IMG/VR virus record: IMGVR_UViG_3300032046_006282
Location: 1-30,328 of that record
DNA from: a virus
Strand: one strand, 5' to 3'
Length of the DNA stretch: 30,328 nt
Shown: positions 8,448-15,065 of the stretch, piece after piece
How the letters are laid out: each line of letters starts with the position of its first letter
How positions within the stretch are numbered: position 1 is the stretch's first letter
Translations under genes and position numbers: made by a program
Notes under the pieces: generated by a model
What the model was told of the DNA's origin: nothing
Seen by the model: the letters and a program-made list of their open reading frames with translations, nothing else
Databases searched by the model: none

Positions 8448-9269
8448 CTAGGCGACCGTGTACTCCTCAATGGAGCCGACCTGGTCGCCCACCACGCGGC
8501 TGGTATCCGCCAGCACCGTGATCTCCAGCGGCAGGTCAACCTGATCGTCGCGCGACCACACCAGGTCTCCGCCGCCCGTCACTGCACAGCGGTAGTAGGT
8601 GACCGCCCAGGTCTTCCCGCTTCCCGCGGGCAGGATCAGCAGCACGGAGGTCTCGGTCACCTCTTGATCGCCGCCGAAGGTCAACCGCCGCCGGCCGCCA
8701 CCGAGGTCGATGATGGTGGCCGACACGCCCCAGACCGCCTTGACGTGCTCCAGGCTCGCCTCCGCCAGGGGCACGCGGATCGAGAACTTCTCGCCGGCCT
8801 TCATCGTGCGGATCGGCAAGAGGCTCTGGTCCACCTCGACCTCGGAGGTCGTGATCTCATGGGCGATGGTCGCGCCGCCATGCGAGTGACCCATGAACAG
8901 CCCGCCGACATAGATCGCCTCCGGCGCGCCCTTGATCACCGCATCGGGGTCGAAGACGCCGGCGGTGTAGAAGTACAGGCAGCCCTCGAGGATGTCGTCG
9001 GGCTCGGTCTCGCCGTTGTCGGCGACGCCGATGTCCTGCATCCCGCCCTCCCAGGACTCGTCCCCGATATCCAGGGTCAGGGTCAACTCGGTCGCCGAGA
9101 CATAGGCGACGTTGGCGGCGTTCGCCACTTCCCAGGCGTCGCCGCTGCCGTGGGTCCGGCGCAATACCACGCTCATGGTCGGCGTATCGGTAAAGCCGGT
9201 GCCGATGATGGTGATGTCATCCCCCTCCTTGCCCAGGCTGGGGTCTATACTGGTGATCGTCGCAGCCAT
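8448..9269 (-). CDS. Major tail-tube-like protein with N-terminal IPT/TIG domain
   Basis: The product has 273 residues. The start at 9269 has AAGGAG upstream. The N-terminal part (about 4-100) opens with ITSIDPSLGKEGDDITIIGT, the typical first strand of an IPT/TIG immunoglobulin-like domain. Residues about 110-273 resemble siphophage tail-tube proteins: GGATIAHEITTSEVEVDQ, then PLAEASLEHVKAVWG, then a late beta region. It follows the tail terminator gene, the usual place for the major tail protein. The Ig-like domain is probably displayed on the outside of the tail. Confidence 0.75.
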   Translation of the reverse strand: MAATITSIDPSLGKEGDDITIIGTGFTDTPTMSVVLRRTHGSGDAWEVANAANVAYVSATELTLTLDIGDESWEGGMQDIGVADNGETEPDDILEGCLYFYTAGVFDPDAVIKGAPEAIYVGGLFMGHSHGGATIAHEITTSEVEVDQSLLPIRTMKAGEKFSIRVPLAEASLEHVKAVWGVSATIIDLGGGRRRLTFGGDQEVTETSVLLILPAGSGKTWAVTYYRCAVTGGGDLVWSRDDQVDLPLEITVLADTSRVVGDQVGSIEEYTVA

Positions 9270-9342
9270 TTTCGTTCGCTCCTTGTCGGTTAATCGTAAT
9301 CCGCCCGAAGGCAAACAGCCGGCTATTCAGTTGTCCTGCGGC

Positions 9343-9741
9343 CTATGACGATGCTCGCCGCAGGTCAATCCAGATGTTGAAGCCCGCCAGATGCGCGGTC
9401 TGGTCTCCCGCCTGCTCGGTCTCGAGATAGGCCGGGCTGCTGCTCGCCTCGATGGTCAGCGCAAAGAGGTTCGTGAGCTTGATGTTCTGCAGCCGGTGCA
9501 GGGTGTTGAAGGCGGCATACGCCCTGGTCATCGCCGCCGCCGGCGTCGCCGCTCGCGCGTAGATCATCACCGTGGGCTTCTCGCGCGCAGTGTAGCGATC
9601 GGGCGGATAGCCTCCGGTGGGATGCAGGCTCGTGCAGACCACGGGCGCGGGCGGGCGCTGAATCTTGAAGATGCTGGTCCCGACCGTACCCAGCCCTTTC
9701 GTCTGCATGTAGGCCGCGAGCTCGTCAATCAGCAGGCTCAT
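9343..9741 (-). CDS. Tail terminator / minor capsid-type protein
   Basis: This 132-residue protein overlaps the end of the gp10-like gene as ATGA. N-terminal LIDELAAYMQTKGLGTVGTSIF is the helix-turn typical of phage tail terminator proteins, followed by KPTVMIYARAATPAAAM and a C-terminal GFNIWIDLRRA strand. This fits the SPP1 gp17-like family, which caps the tail tube and joins it to the head connector. About 70 bases without a gene separate it from the tail-tube gene. Confidence 0.7.
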   Translation of the reverse strand: MSLLIDELAAYMQTKGLGTVGTSIFKIQRPPAPVVCTSLHPTGGYPPDRYTAREKPTVMIYARAATPAAAMTRAYAAFNTLHRLQNIKLTNLFALTIEASSSPAYLETEQAGDQTAHLAGFNIWIDLRRASS

Positions 9742-10238
9742 TCCAGCGCCTCTCCCACGCGCTGCTTCAGGTTATCGGAGTACTTCGACGACTGCTCTTT
9801 AAGATTGTCCTCGAGGTACTTCGCCTTCCCGCCCATCGGGTGGCGATAGTCGAGGCGCTCATGCTGCACTAGGGCATACGGCGTATTGAATCCGACCACG
9901 CCCGCAATCGCCTGCTTACCGCGTGCCCGGAGCATCTCGGCACCGACTGCCTCCTCGCCCACGGGGTGGCCGGCGCTGGTTTTGATGGTCTCGCCAGGAC
10001 CGAAGCCGATACCGCCGCCTCCGACCTTGCGACCGCCCACGAACACCTGCGCGTCCCCGCTCGCCCGCAGCGTACCCTCCTCGATCGGGGCGTCGCGCTG
10101 CGCTCGCCCCACCAGGTCCTCGACATTCTCGATCATGGCGCGACCGGCTGCGCCAACCACTCGCTGCCAAGCCAGCCCGCCCACATCGAGGTTGGCGATG
10201 GCCTCATTGAGGCCCCTAATCTCGCCGCCCTTGGCCAC
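9738..10238 (-). CDS. HK97 gp10-like tail completion protein
   Basis: The product has 166 residues from a GTG start that overlaps the TAG of the membrane-protein gene (TAGTG), with GGAGG 7 bases upstream. The pattern RAMIENVEDLVGRAQRDAPI, then EEGTLRASG, then a Gly-rich beta region and YALVQHERLDYRHPMGGKAK, is typical of gp10-like proteins (compare YA..vE.G....p..gka.yL). These act at the head-tail joint. Longer upstream starts exist in this frame but would overlap the neighbour and lack support. Confidence 0.8.
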   Translation of the reverse strand: MAKGGEIRGLNEAIANLDVGGLAWQRVVGAAGRAMIENVEDLVGRAQRDAPIEEGTLRASGDAQVFVGGRKVGGGGIGFGPGETIKTSAGHPVGEEAVGAEMLRARGKQAIAGVVGFNTPYALVQHERLDYRHPMGGKAKYLEDNLKEQSSKYSDNLKQRVGEALE

Positions 10239-10435
10239 TACTTGGCCTCCACGCCGAACCGGGTCTTCAGATAGTCCCGCACCGCCTCCAGAATCAGCAC
10301 GGCGCAGCCAGCCGCCCAGGGCGGCACCGCGCCTCCCGTGCCGGTCTGAAGCCCCTGCGCTTCCGCAATCCACACGGCCAGAGTGGCCAGCGCTCCGACC
10401 ACCAGGCCTTTGATCAGGGTCAGCTTCCAGTTCAC
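10238..10435 (-). CDS. Small membrane protein, holin-like
   Basis: The 65-residue product starts at GTG with a strong GAGGAGG. A hydrophobic segment at about 7-26 (LIKGLVVGALATLAVWIAEA) is followed by a second at about 38-51, and the C-terminus is charged (RDYLKTRFGVEAK). The size and two-segment pattern fit a small holin or another inner-membrane protein. Its location among connector genes is unusual for a holin, so the lysis role is only an inference. Confidence 0.65.
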   Translation of the reverse strand: MNWKLTLIKGLVVGALATLAVWIAEAQGLQTGTGGAVPPWAAGCAVLILEAVRDYLKTRFGVEAK

Positions 10436-10450
10436 GGTGTCCTCCTCAAT

Positions 10451-10756
10451 TCAGCAAAATGCTCGCTTGAGCACGGCATCCCCGCCCAGGTCGCGGCTCG
10501 CCGCGACGGTGATGATGGTCAGCCAAATCGCATTGTCCGCCGAGACCTGATCGCCGGCGGCGACTGTAGTATCCGGCCCCAGCGTGACGCTCACCTCGGA
10601 CAGCACCTGCTCGCCCTTCTGGTCGCGTACCAGGCGGCGCTTCTCGATCCACCGCCCGCTCCACTTCACCGCCGCCGCAAAGGTCGGCTGACCATAACCA
10701 TCCATGCCGCTCCGCGGCTTATGCCAGACGTCCTGATTGGTATAGTCGCCGATCAT
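10451..10756 (-). CDS. Head closure protein (gp16-like)
   Basis: The 101-residue product overlaps the preceding gene as ATGA. A short N-terminal part (DYTNQDVWHKPRSGMDGYGQP) is followed by a beta-barrel-like stretch with KWSGRWIEKRRLVRDQKGE and a later AGDQVSADNAIWLTIITVAAS. This order resembles SPP1 gp16-type head closure proteins, and the place in the gene order (after the DnaT-like adaptor, before the gp10-like gene) agrees. The ribosome site is weak, so coupling is likely. Confidence 0.65.
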   Translation of the reverse strand: MIGDYTNQDVWHKPRSGMDGYGQPTFAAAVKWSGRWIEKRRLVRDQKGEQVLSEVSVTLGPDTTVAAGDQVSADNAIWLTIITVAASRDLGGDAVLKRAFC

Positions 10757-11355
10757 CTGCCGCCCACGGTGCCCGGCGTCCAATCTCCATCCGGCGATGG
10801 CGAGGTGGCGATCACTGCTCCGGCCGCCAGGTAGGGCATCAGCAGCCTCTGCGCCTCCACACTATCCAGCGGCTGCGACGCGACTTGTGAGGCCGGCGCA
10901 TCCCCGTAACTCTCGCTCAGGCCATCCACCGCGAATGACCGCACACCCTGCAACTGCAATGCGCGGCGCCGTTCATCGGTATCCCCGCGGCTCAATAGCG
11001 CCAGCGCTTCCTCGCACTGCGCATGCTTGATTGCCGAGGCAATGATGTAGGCGCCGCTGCTGGGGTTGCGGTCGCGGTAACGCGGGAAGGCGAGGGCTTG
11101 CGTCGCCGATGTTACCTCGAGCTCATCCATCGCGAGCGCCGAGGGGTAACCATAGGGGCGCCGATGGGATCGCAACCGGCAGCTCTCGATGCGCCGACAT
11201 GCCGTCAGCAGCGCCTTCTGCTTGTTGGCTTCGACCGCCGCGCTCCATGCCGCGATATTCAGCCGCGTTGCAAAGTAGGTCTCGGCCTCGGCCAGCGTTA
11301 CGTAGGAGTTGGCGGTCGCCCCGGCTATTGTGGCATCAATCGGATCGATCGCCAC
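10753..11355 (-). CDS. Head-tail adaptor, DnaT-like/gp15-like
   Basis: The 200-residue product starts at GTG, 3 bases after the preceding TAA, with GAGGG upstream. The N-terminus ATANSYVTLAEAETYFATRL and the helix AAVEANKQKALLTACRRIE are the signature of the family annotated as DnaT-like ssDNA-binding proteins, which in this position serve as head-tail adaptors attached to the portal. A mid-protein ALAFPRYRDRNP and the helix IASAIKHAQCEEALALL support this. Function follows from family and context. Confidence 0.75.
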   Translation of the reverse strand: MAIDPIDATIAGATANSYVTLAEAETYFATRLNIAAWSAAVEANKQKALLTACRRIESCRLRSHRRPYGYPSALAMDELEVTSATQALAFPRYRDRNPSSGAYIIASAIKHAQCEEALALLSRGDTDERRRALQLQGVRSFAVDGLSESYGDAPASQVASQPLDSVEAQRLLMPYLAAGAVIATSPSPDGDWTPGTVGGR

Positions 11356-11358
11356 GGC

Positions 11359-11730
11359 TTAGCCCTCGACTTCCTCCACCAGCTTCGGGGCAGTCCACAG
11401 CAAGTGGATCGCATGCCCGGCAGTGAACGGCTTGCCTACTGCATCGGGCGGGACCTCGAGCGCGAAGTCGCCATACAGCACGCGCTCGGCTTTGCCCGTC
11501 CGGCTGCGAAGGTTGAACACCAGTCCCGCCTGCACCGCGCGCTCCAATGCCTCGGTGCGCTGCGGCTCGGGCAAGGCCATCATCCGCGTCAGCGATCCGC
11601 CCGCCGGCGCCTCATTCTGTCTGCCCGCGGCTACGGCTATGGATGCGGGCGCGATCTCGGTGCCGCCCTTTGCATCGCGTAGATCAACGTCCTGCACGAT
11701 GCCGTCCGCTGTTTTGTCATCCTTCGGCAT
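11359..11730 (-). CDS. Unknown connector-region protein
   Basis: The 123-residue product has a strong AGGAGG before its ATG. The first 45 residues are low-complexity and likely disordered; residues about 50-120 could be a small folded domain (RAVQAGLVFNLRSRTGKAERVLYGDFALEVPPDA). It sits between the collagen-like gene and the head-tail adaptor, so it is probably structural or a virion accessory. No family is recognised. Confidence 0.6.
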   Translation of the reverse strand: MPKDDKTADGIVQDVDLRDAKGGTEIAPASIAVAAGRQNEAPAGGSLTRMMALPEPQRTEALERAVQAGLVFNLRSRTGKAERVLYGDFALEVPPDAVGKPFTAGHAIHLLWTAPKLVEEVEG

Positions 11731-11762
11731 GCTCTTCCTCCTGCTCGGCTATGATTGTCCAG

Positions 11763-11802
11763 GCGTGGGGCCGGTGCAAAGAAGCGCGGTCCGGCCCCAC
11801 GC
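11763..11802 (-). promoter_or_regulatory. 12-bp perfect hairpin after the collagen-like gene
   Basis: Bases 11763-11774 and 11791-11802 are exact inverted repeats (GCGTGGGGCCGG) around a 16-base loop. There is no T-run behind it, so it does not look like an intrinsic terminator. It may act as an mRNA end-protection or processing structure in the 106-base gap before the next gene, whose ribosome site is about 25 bases further on. Confidence 0.6.
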
Positions 11803-11836
11803 AATCAACCGTCAGTCAATGGGCCTAGCCGCCAGG

Positions 11837-12277
11837 CTAACCCTGCGGGCCCTGCGGGCCCTGCGGACCCTCAGCGCCTTGGGCACCAGCAGCGCCTTGC
11901 GCACCCTCATCGCCCTGCGCTCCGGCATCGCCCTGCGCGCCTTCGGCCCCTTGGGCACCGGCAGCGCCCGCGGCACCTTGAGCGCCTTCGCCGCCAGCAG
12001 CTCCCTGAGCTCCGGCAGCCCCTGCATCGCCCTGCGCCCCAGCCGCACCAGCCGCACCCTGGGGACCCGAATCGCCTTGGGGTCCTCCGGGATCACCCTG
12101 GGCGCCGGCCGCTCCGGCTGCACCCTGGGCGCCGGCCGCTCCGGCTGCACCCGGGTCGCCCTGGGGGCCCTTATCCCCCGTCTGCTCGGCAACCCGGATG
12201 AGCGCGCCCAAGTTAATCGCCGCGGCCACCGGACACATCCGGTAGATCAGCGCAATTTGCTCATCGCTTATGGCCAT
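11837..12277 (-). CDS. Collagen-like virion protein
   Basis: The 146-residue product has a 33-residue N-terminal part (AISDEQIALIYRMCPVAAAI...) followed by about 36 Gly-X-Y triplets to the last residue. X and Y are mainly A, Q, D, P and E. One extra glycine near GDPGGPQ breaks the register. The C-terminus ends in three GPQ triplets with no trimerisation domain, so the N-terminal segment may attach to the capsid and set trimer formation. GAGGA precedes the ATG. Position just after the major capsid gene suggests a head fibre or decoration. Confidence 0.85.
   Translation of the reverse strand: MAISDEQIALIYRMCPVAAAINLGALIRVAEQTGDKGPQGDPGAAGAAGAQGAAGAAGAQGDPGGPQGDSGPQGAAGAAGAQGDAGAAGAQGAAGGEGAQGAAGAAGAQGAEGAQGDAGAQGDEGAQGAAGAQGAEGPQGPQGPQG
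12094..12147. repeat. 27-bp perfect tandem duplication in the collagen-like gene
   Basis: Bases 12094-12120 are repeated exactly at 12121-12147. The unit is nine codons, three Gly-X-Y triplets, so gain or loss of a copy keeps the frame. This points to recent slippage or unequal recombination that changes the length of the collagen stalk. Confidence 0.9.
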
Positions 12278-12303
12278 GTCAGCATTCCTCGCTTTCCTAG
12301 TAG

Positions 12304-12345
12304 CATCGGGCCAACGCGGCGCAGCCGCCGCGACAGCCTCCGATG
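12304..12345 (-). promoter_or_regulatory. Two-part hairpin after the major capsid gene
   Basis: An outer 6-bp stem (12304-12309 with 12340-12345) encloses a perfect inner 7-bp stem (CGCGGCG/CGCCGCG, 12315-12332). It begins 2 bases beyond the TAG of the major capsid gene and has no T-run. It could protect the 3' side of the capsid message or reduce read-through into the collagen-like gene. Confidence 0.5.
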
Positions 12346-12346
12346 A

Positions 12347-13333
12347 CTAGGCCAGGTCCTTGAGAACGCCCATGCGATAGGGGTTCCGGCAGACGAGCTG
12401 GCTATAGTGGATGATCCAGAAATCGGCGCTGTCCTTGGTCGCGCCCAGCACCAGGATCCCGAAGCCCGGCACGCCCGGCACCGCGACGACATTGCGCAGG
12501 CCCGTCACTGCCTGCTGCGTCGCATCTGTCACCGGCAGGATCTGATATTCCCACAGATCCTCGTCAATGAAGTCCATGCGGCCGGCGGTGTAGCCCGGCA
12601 CCTTGATCAGCGGCACGCCCTCGAAATCCAAAGCCTGGTAGCCGCCGGTCAAGCTGGTGGGATTTTGTTGGCGGCGCTCCGACCGCAGTAGATCGCCATA
12701 GGCGTACCACTGTGCGGAACCGGTATAGACTGCCGTCAGCTTGCCGCCCCGATCAGCGACCGTCTGCGCGACCGTCCGCATCAGCGCCTCGCTCAAACCA
12801 CGCGGCGTCCCGCCGTTCGCGCTCACGTAGGCTTTCCACCAGGTGTAGGTGTCGCGGGGGAGACCGGCATAGGTGCCACTGTCGGCCAGTGCAGCGTATA
12901 GGCCGGTGATGTCCAGGCTGGAGTTGCCCGTACCTGCGCTCATGATCTGCGTGTTGATGGAGTCGCGCATATCGAGCAGCCCATTATCAAGCTCGAACCG
13001 CAAGGGGTCTATGACCATCCCTCCGGCGGCGCCCGCCGCCAGCGACGGCCCGGTCACGGAGACCTCGGCGCGGTTGTATTTCCAGGCGAGGACGGCCTGC
13101 TTGGCCGCCTGCTGCCCGGAACCGGCGGCAGCGCCGCCATCAGCATAGGAGCCGACCGCGCTGTTCCCGGCATAGCGCACGGGCCAACGAATGGCGGCGC
13201 CCTTGCCGGTGATCACCTTCCCCCGCTCCTGCAGGCGGGTCAGCAGGAAGGTGTTCTTGGTCAGGGCATCGACCCACGGCCCGGCGTACAACTGCACAAT
13301 CAACTCGGCCAGCGTGGTCAATGTGGCTGGCAT
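12347..13333 (-). CDS. Major capsid protein
   Basis: The 328-residue product lies directly after the scaffold gene and has the strongest type of ribosome site (GAGGAGG). The N-terminus TLAELIVQLYAGPWVDALTKNTFLLTRLQERGK is an N-arm helix pattern, followed by ITGKGAAIRWPVRYAGN. The TSLTGGYQALDFEGVPLIKV and FIDEDLWEYQIL stretches resemble the C-terminal A-domain part of HK97-fold capsid proteins (compare F.G.pv..d...p). Fold assignment is from pattern and gene order. Confidence 0.85.
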   Translation of the reverse strand: MPATLTTLAELIVQLYAGPWVDALTKNTFLLTRLQERGKVITGKGAAIRWPVRYAGNSAVGSYADGGAAAGSGQQAAKQAVLAWKYNRAEVSVTGPSLAAGAAGGMVIDPLRFELDNGLLDMRDSINTQIMSAGTGNSSLDITGLYAALADSGTYAGLPRDTYTWWKAYVSANGGTPRGLSEALMRTVAQTVADRGGKLTAVYTGSAQWYAYGDLLRSERRQQNPTSLTGGYQALDFEGVPLIKVPGYTAGRMDFIDEDLWEYQILPVTDATQQAVTGLRNVVAVPGVPGFGILVLGATKDSADFWIIHYSQLVCRNPYRMGVLKDLA

Positions 13334-13362
13334 TTATCTATCCTCCTCGGCGAATCGCCGTC

Positions 13363-14091
13363 TCAGCCGAGGCCTTGTCGCAATCGTCGTTCGAGTTCAT
13401 TGCCGGCCTCGGCCAGATCTTTGGGCGCGACGGGCGGCTGACCCCGATTCGGATTCGTGGGCCCGCCGATCGGCGTCACCCGCTGCTGTCCCGAGGCGAT
13501 CAGATATGGCTTTTGCTCCACCAGGGATTTGAGGACATCGTCAATCCCGCTGACCGCGCCCTCTTCGCCGACCTTGATGGTCTCTGCGAAGATGGGCATG
13601 GCCTTGGCCAGGAGGAACGCGCCGGCGGGGTCCACCACATTCGCCTTTGTCGCCGCCAGCAGAAACTCGGCGCGCACGAGATCGGTCTGCCGGGCCGCCG
13701 TCAACTTCTCGCTGGCCGCCTTCTCGCGCTCGTAAAGTTCCTTGAACTTCTCCTGCTCCGCGAGGGCCTTCCGCTCCGCCGCTTCCGTCGCGGTGGCGAT
13801 CTCTGAGAGCTTGCGCTCGGCGCTTGTCGCGCGGGATTTGAGCGCCCCGATCTGGCTGCGCACGCCAGCCGTGTACTGCTCCTCGGCCAAGTCAAGTGGC
13901 TGGCCATCGAGTACCGCCTTGCGCTGGGCCTCGGTCAGACTGACCTTGAAAGTGCCCTTGCCTGCGGCGCTCGCTGCGGCCTCCGCGTCGGCCTTGCGTT
14001 TCGCCTCGTCGTCCTCGGCTTTTCGTTTGGCCTCATCCGTGGCTTCCTGCGCCTTGCGCGCTGCTTCGATTTGCTCTGGTGTCTCGGCCAT
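13363..14091 (-). CDS. Capsid scaffolding protein
   Basis: This 242-residue protein is highly charged and nearly all helical. Residues 1-40 are Ala/Glu/Lys-rich, and about 90-140 form a coiled coil (ALKSRATSAERKLSEIATAT...). The C-terminus is basic (ERRLRQGLG), the usual capsid-binding end of scaffolds. Position immediately before the major capsid gene fits. No protease domain is visible, so this resembles SPP1-type scaffolding without proteolytic maturation. Confidence 0.8.
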   Translation of the reverse strand: MAETPEQIEAARKAQEATDEAKRKAEDDEAKRKADAEAAASAAGKGTFKVSLTEAQRKAVLDGQPLDLAEEQYTAGVRSQIGALKSRATSAERKLSEIATATEAAERKALAEQEKFKELYEREKAASEKLTAARQTDLVRAEFLLAATKANVVDPAGAFLLAKAMPIFAETIKVGEEGAVSGIDDVLKSLVEQKPYLIASGQQRVTPIGGPTNPNRGQPPVAPKDLAEAGNELERRLRQGLG

Positions 14092-14133
14092 GATCCTGAT
14101 CTCCTCCCGTGGTTTACCGGCCGTCGCCGTCTC

Positions 14134-14155
14134 GCGGGGATTAACCGCTCCCCGC
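14134..14155 (-). promoter_or_regulatory. Hairpin upstream of the scaffold gene
   Basis: A perfect 7-bp stem (GCGGGGA/TCCCCGC) with an 8-base loop lies in the 73-base gap before the scaffold gene. No T-run follows. The gap otherwise holds only the GGAGGAG ribosome site. Confidence 0.45.
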
Positions 14156-14164
14156 AGCGTCTGT

Positions 14165-14542
14165 TTATGTATCCCGAAGCGCCTTCATGTGGCGCTGAAT
14201 GTGTTCCAAAGCCCCAATGCGAGCGGCTCGCGGCAACCGCCCCAAAGCCGCATAAGCGGTTGGGCCGCTGCTGGCATAAGCTGGCGCCGCCGCCGGCTGC
14301 TGGGATCCATCCTCGCGCACCCCCTGGATGCAGGAATAGAGCGCGTCCCGGTTGACCACCAGGTCGCCATCGAGGACCTCATGGTGCAACCCCAGGAAAT
14401 CATCCGGGGTGCCGCTCTCGGGCGCGTGGCAATAGGCTTCGGACACCAGCTTGTCATCCGCGCCGGCGAGGGCGGCGACCGTCGCCCGCTGAGCCTCCTC
14501 GTCCATCGGCAAATCCACGACCCGGCTGTTGTTGATGCGCAT
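14165..14542 (-). CDS. Unknown phage protein
   Basis: The 125-residue product starts at MRINNSRVVDLPMDEE with GAGG 6 bases upstream. The first part is acidic (AALAGADDKLVSEAYCHAPES), a Gln/Ala/Pro linker follows, and the last 30 residues are a basic helix (RAARIGALEHIQRHMKALRDT). The frame continues far upstream without a stop, but that part is arginine-rich shadow sequence overlapping the previous genes. Its place before the scaffold suggests a head-assembly accessory. No family is recognised. Confidence 0.6.
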   Translation of the reverse strand: MRINNSRVVDLPMDEEAQRATVAALAGADDKLVSEAYCHAPESGTPDDFLGLHHEVLDGDLVVNRDALYSCIQGVREDGSQQPAAAPAYASSGPTAYAALGRLPRAARIGALEHIQRHMKALRDT

Positions 14543-14549
14543 GATTGCC

Positions 14550-14606
14550 TCAATCCGATGTGGATAGAGTTTCCTTGATGGTATTCTCAATCTCGATTGT
14601 GGCCAT
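14550..14606 (-). CDS. Possible 18-residue peptide
   Basis: The ATG at 14606 opens a short frame (MATIEIENTIKETLSTSD) with GGGGAG about 10 bases upstream; it stops 7 bases before the next gene's ATG. The composition looks protein-like. It could be a leader that couples translation between its neighbours. An alternative ATG at 14616 overlaps the previous stop but gives only nine residues. Confidence 0.3.
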   Translation of the reverse strand: MATIEIENTIKETLSTSD

Positions 14607-14612
14607 CTGCTA

Positions 14613-14792
14613 TCATCTCCCCGGCTTTCGGCCAGCCTTGAATCGCCGAGTCGCCCTACGCCGCGGGGCGCCCTTGCCGCGATATCCCGAGGCGAATGCC
14701 GCGCGTCCCTGTTCCTCGGCCTGAGCCTCGGTCGGGTAGACCTTGCCGTGGCCACCCCACTTCCAGCCGCCTGCAACCTGGTGCACCGGCAC
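14613..14792 (-). CDS. Small basic phage protein with GGWKWGG motif
   Basis: The 59-residue product starts at GTG with GAGGAT 4 bases upstream. The segment VHQVAGGWKWGGHGKVYPT, then AEEQGRAAFASGYRGK, is a motif I know from many small phage proteins or protein C-termini (KGGykWG..GkvY.t...AekQ..Ai.asGy), usually near capsid genes. The C-terminus is Arg/Lys-rich. The frame is open further upstream, to a TTG inside the terminator T-run, but that start is unlikely. Its function is unknown. Confidence 0.65.
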   Translation of the reverse strand: MPVHQVAGGWKWGGHGKVYPTEAQAEEQGRAAFASGYRGKGAPRRRATRRFKAGRKPGR

Positions 14793-14794
14793 GC

Positions 14795-14866
14795 TTATCC
14801 TCGCGCCTGTGGCTGCGGATCGCTGATCCTTAGCTGCAGTGTTAGCTCGCCCAGTTGCGACGACAT
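14795..14866 (-). CDS. Possible 23-residue leader peptide
   Basis: An ATG with a good ribosome site (GGAGAGGGAACGG) opens a 23-codon frame beginning MSSQLGELTLQLRI. It ends in TAA two bases before the GTG of the 59-residue gene, so ribosomes could pass directly from one to the other. It lies just after a hairpin with a T-run and downstream of a promoter, the place for a regulatory leader peptide. No codon run that would suggest amino-acid attenuation is evident. Confidence 0.35.
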   Translation of the reverse strand: MSSQLGELTLQLRISDPQPQARG

Positions 14867-14886
14867 CCGTTCCCTCTCCGGCCAAC

Positions 14887-14940
14887 AAAAAGGCGGGCTC
14901 CCCCAGACCCCGATCTCTCGGAATCCAGAGAAGCCCGCCT
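14887..14940 (-). terminator. Hairpin with T-run in the P1 leader
   Basis: Outer stem of 9 bp (14891-14899 with 14932-14940, AGGCGGGCT type) and inner stem of 5 bp (14914-14918 with 14927-14931), followed on the minus strand by TTTTTG. It looks like an intrinsic terminator, yet lies downstream of promoter P1 and upstream of its genes. That order fits an attenuator or a short RNA better than a simple operon end. Confidence 0.75.
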
Positions 14941-14942
14941 CA

Positions 14943-14961
14943 GTCTGTGTGATGTCAGCGG
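14943..14961 (-). repeat. 19-base leader block, copy 1
   Basis: The minus strand reads CCGCTGACATCACACAGAC, identical to 17916-17934. In both places it lies just upstream of a GC-rich hairpin with a T-run and downstream of a sigma-70-like promoter. Confidence 0.9.
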
Positions 14962-15016
14962 ACCGGGTCGCGAGTCACCGCGGCCCTTGGTCTATTCGAT
15001 TATCACATCCGAATGC

Positions 15017-15045
15017 AGTATAGTCCGGCGGCAGCACCATGTCAA
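15017..15045 (-). promoter_or_regulatory. Promoter P1, TTGACA-17-TATACT
   Basis: The -35 TTGACA (15040-15045) and -10 TATACT (15017-15022) are separated by exactly 17 bases, close to the sigma-70 consensus. It starts about 20 bases after the MuF-type gene stop, in a 199-base gap, the longest in the window. Transcription would start near 15010. The first bases can form a short ATTCG/CGAAT hairpin. Downstream lie the shared block, the T-run hairpin and then the small genes leading to scaffold and capsid. Confidence 0.8.
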
Positions 15046-15065
15046 GCCCCCTGCGATCAGCCTTC

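Noticed and set aside
11837-12200. Repeats resembling a CRISPR array
   Set aside because: The repetition follows Gly-X-Y codons of one protein, and there are no unique spacers of constant length.
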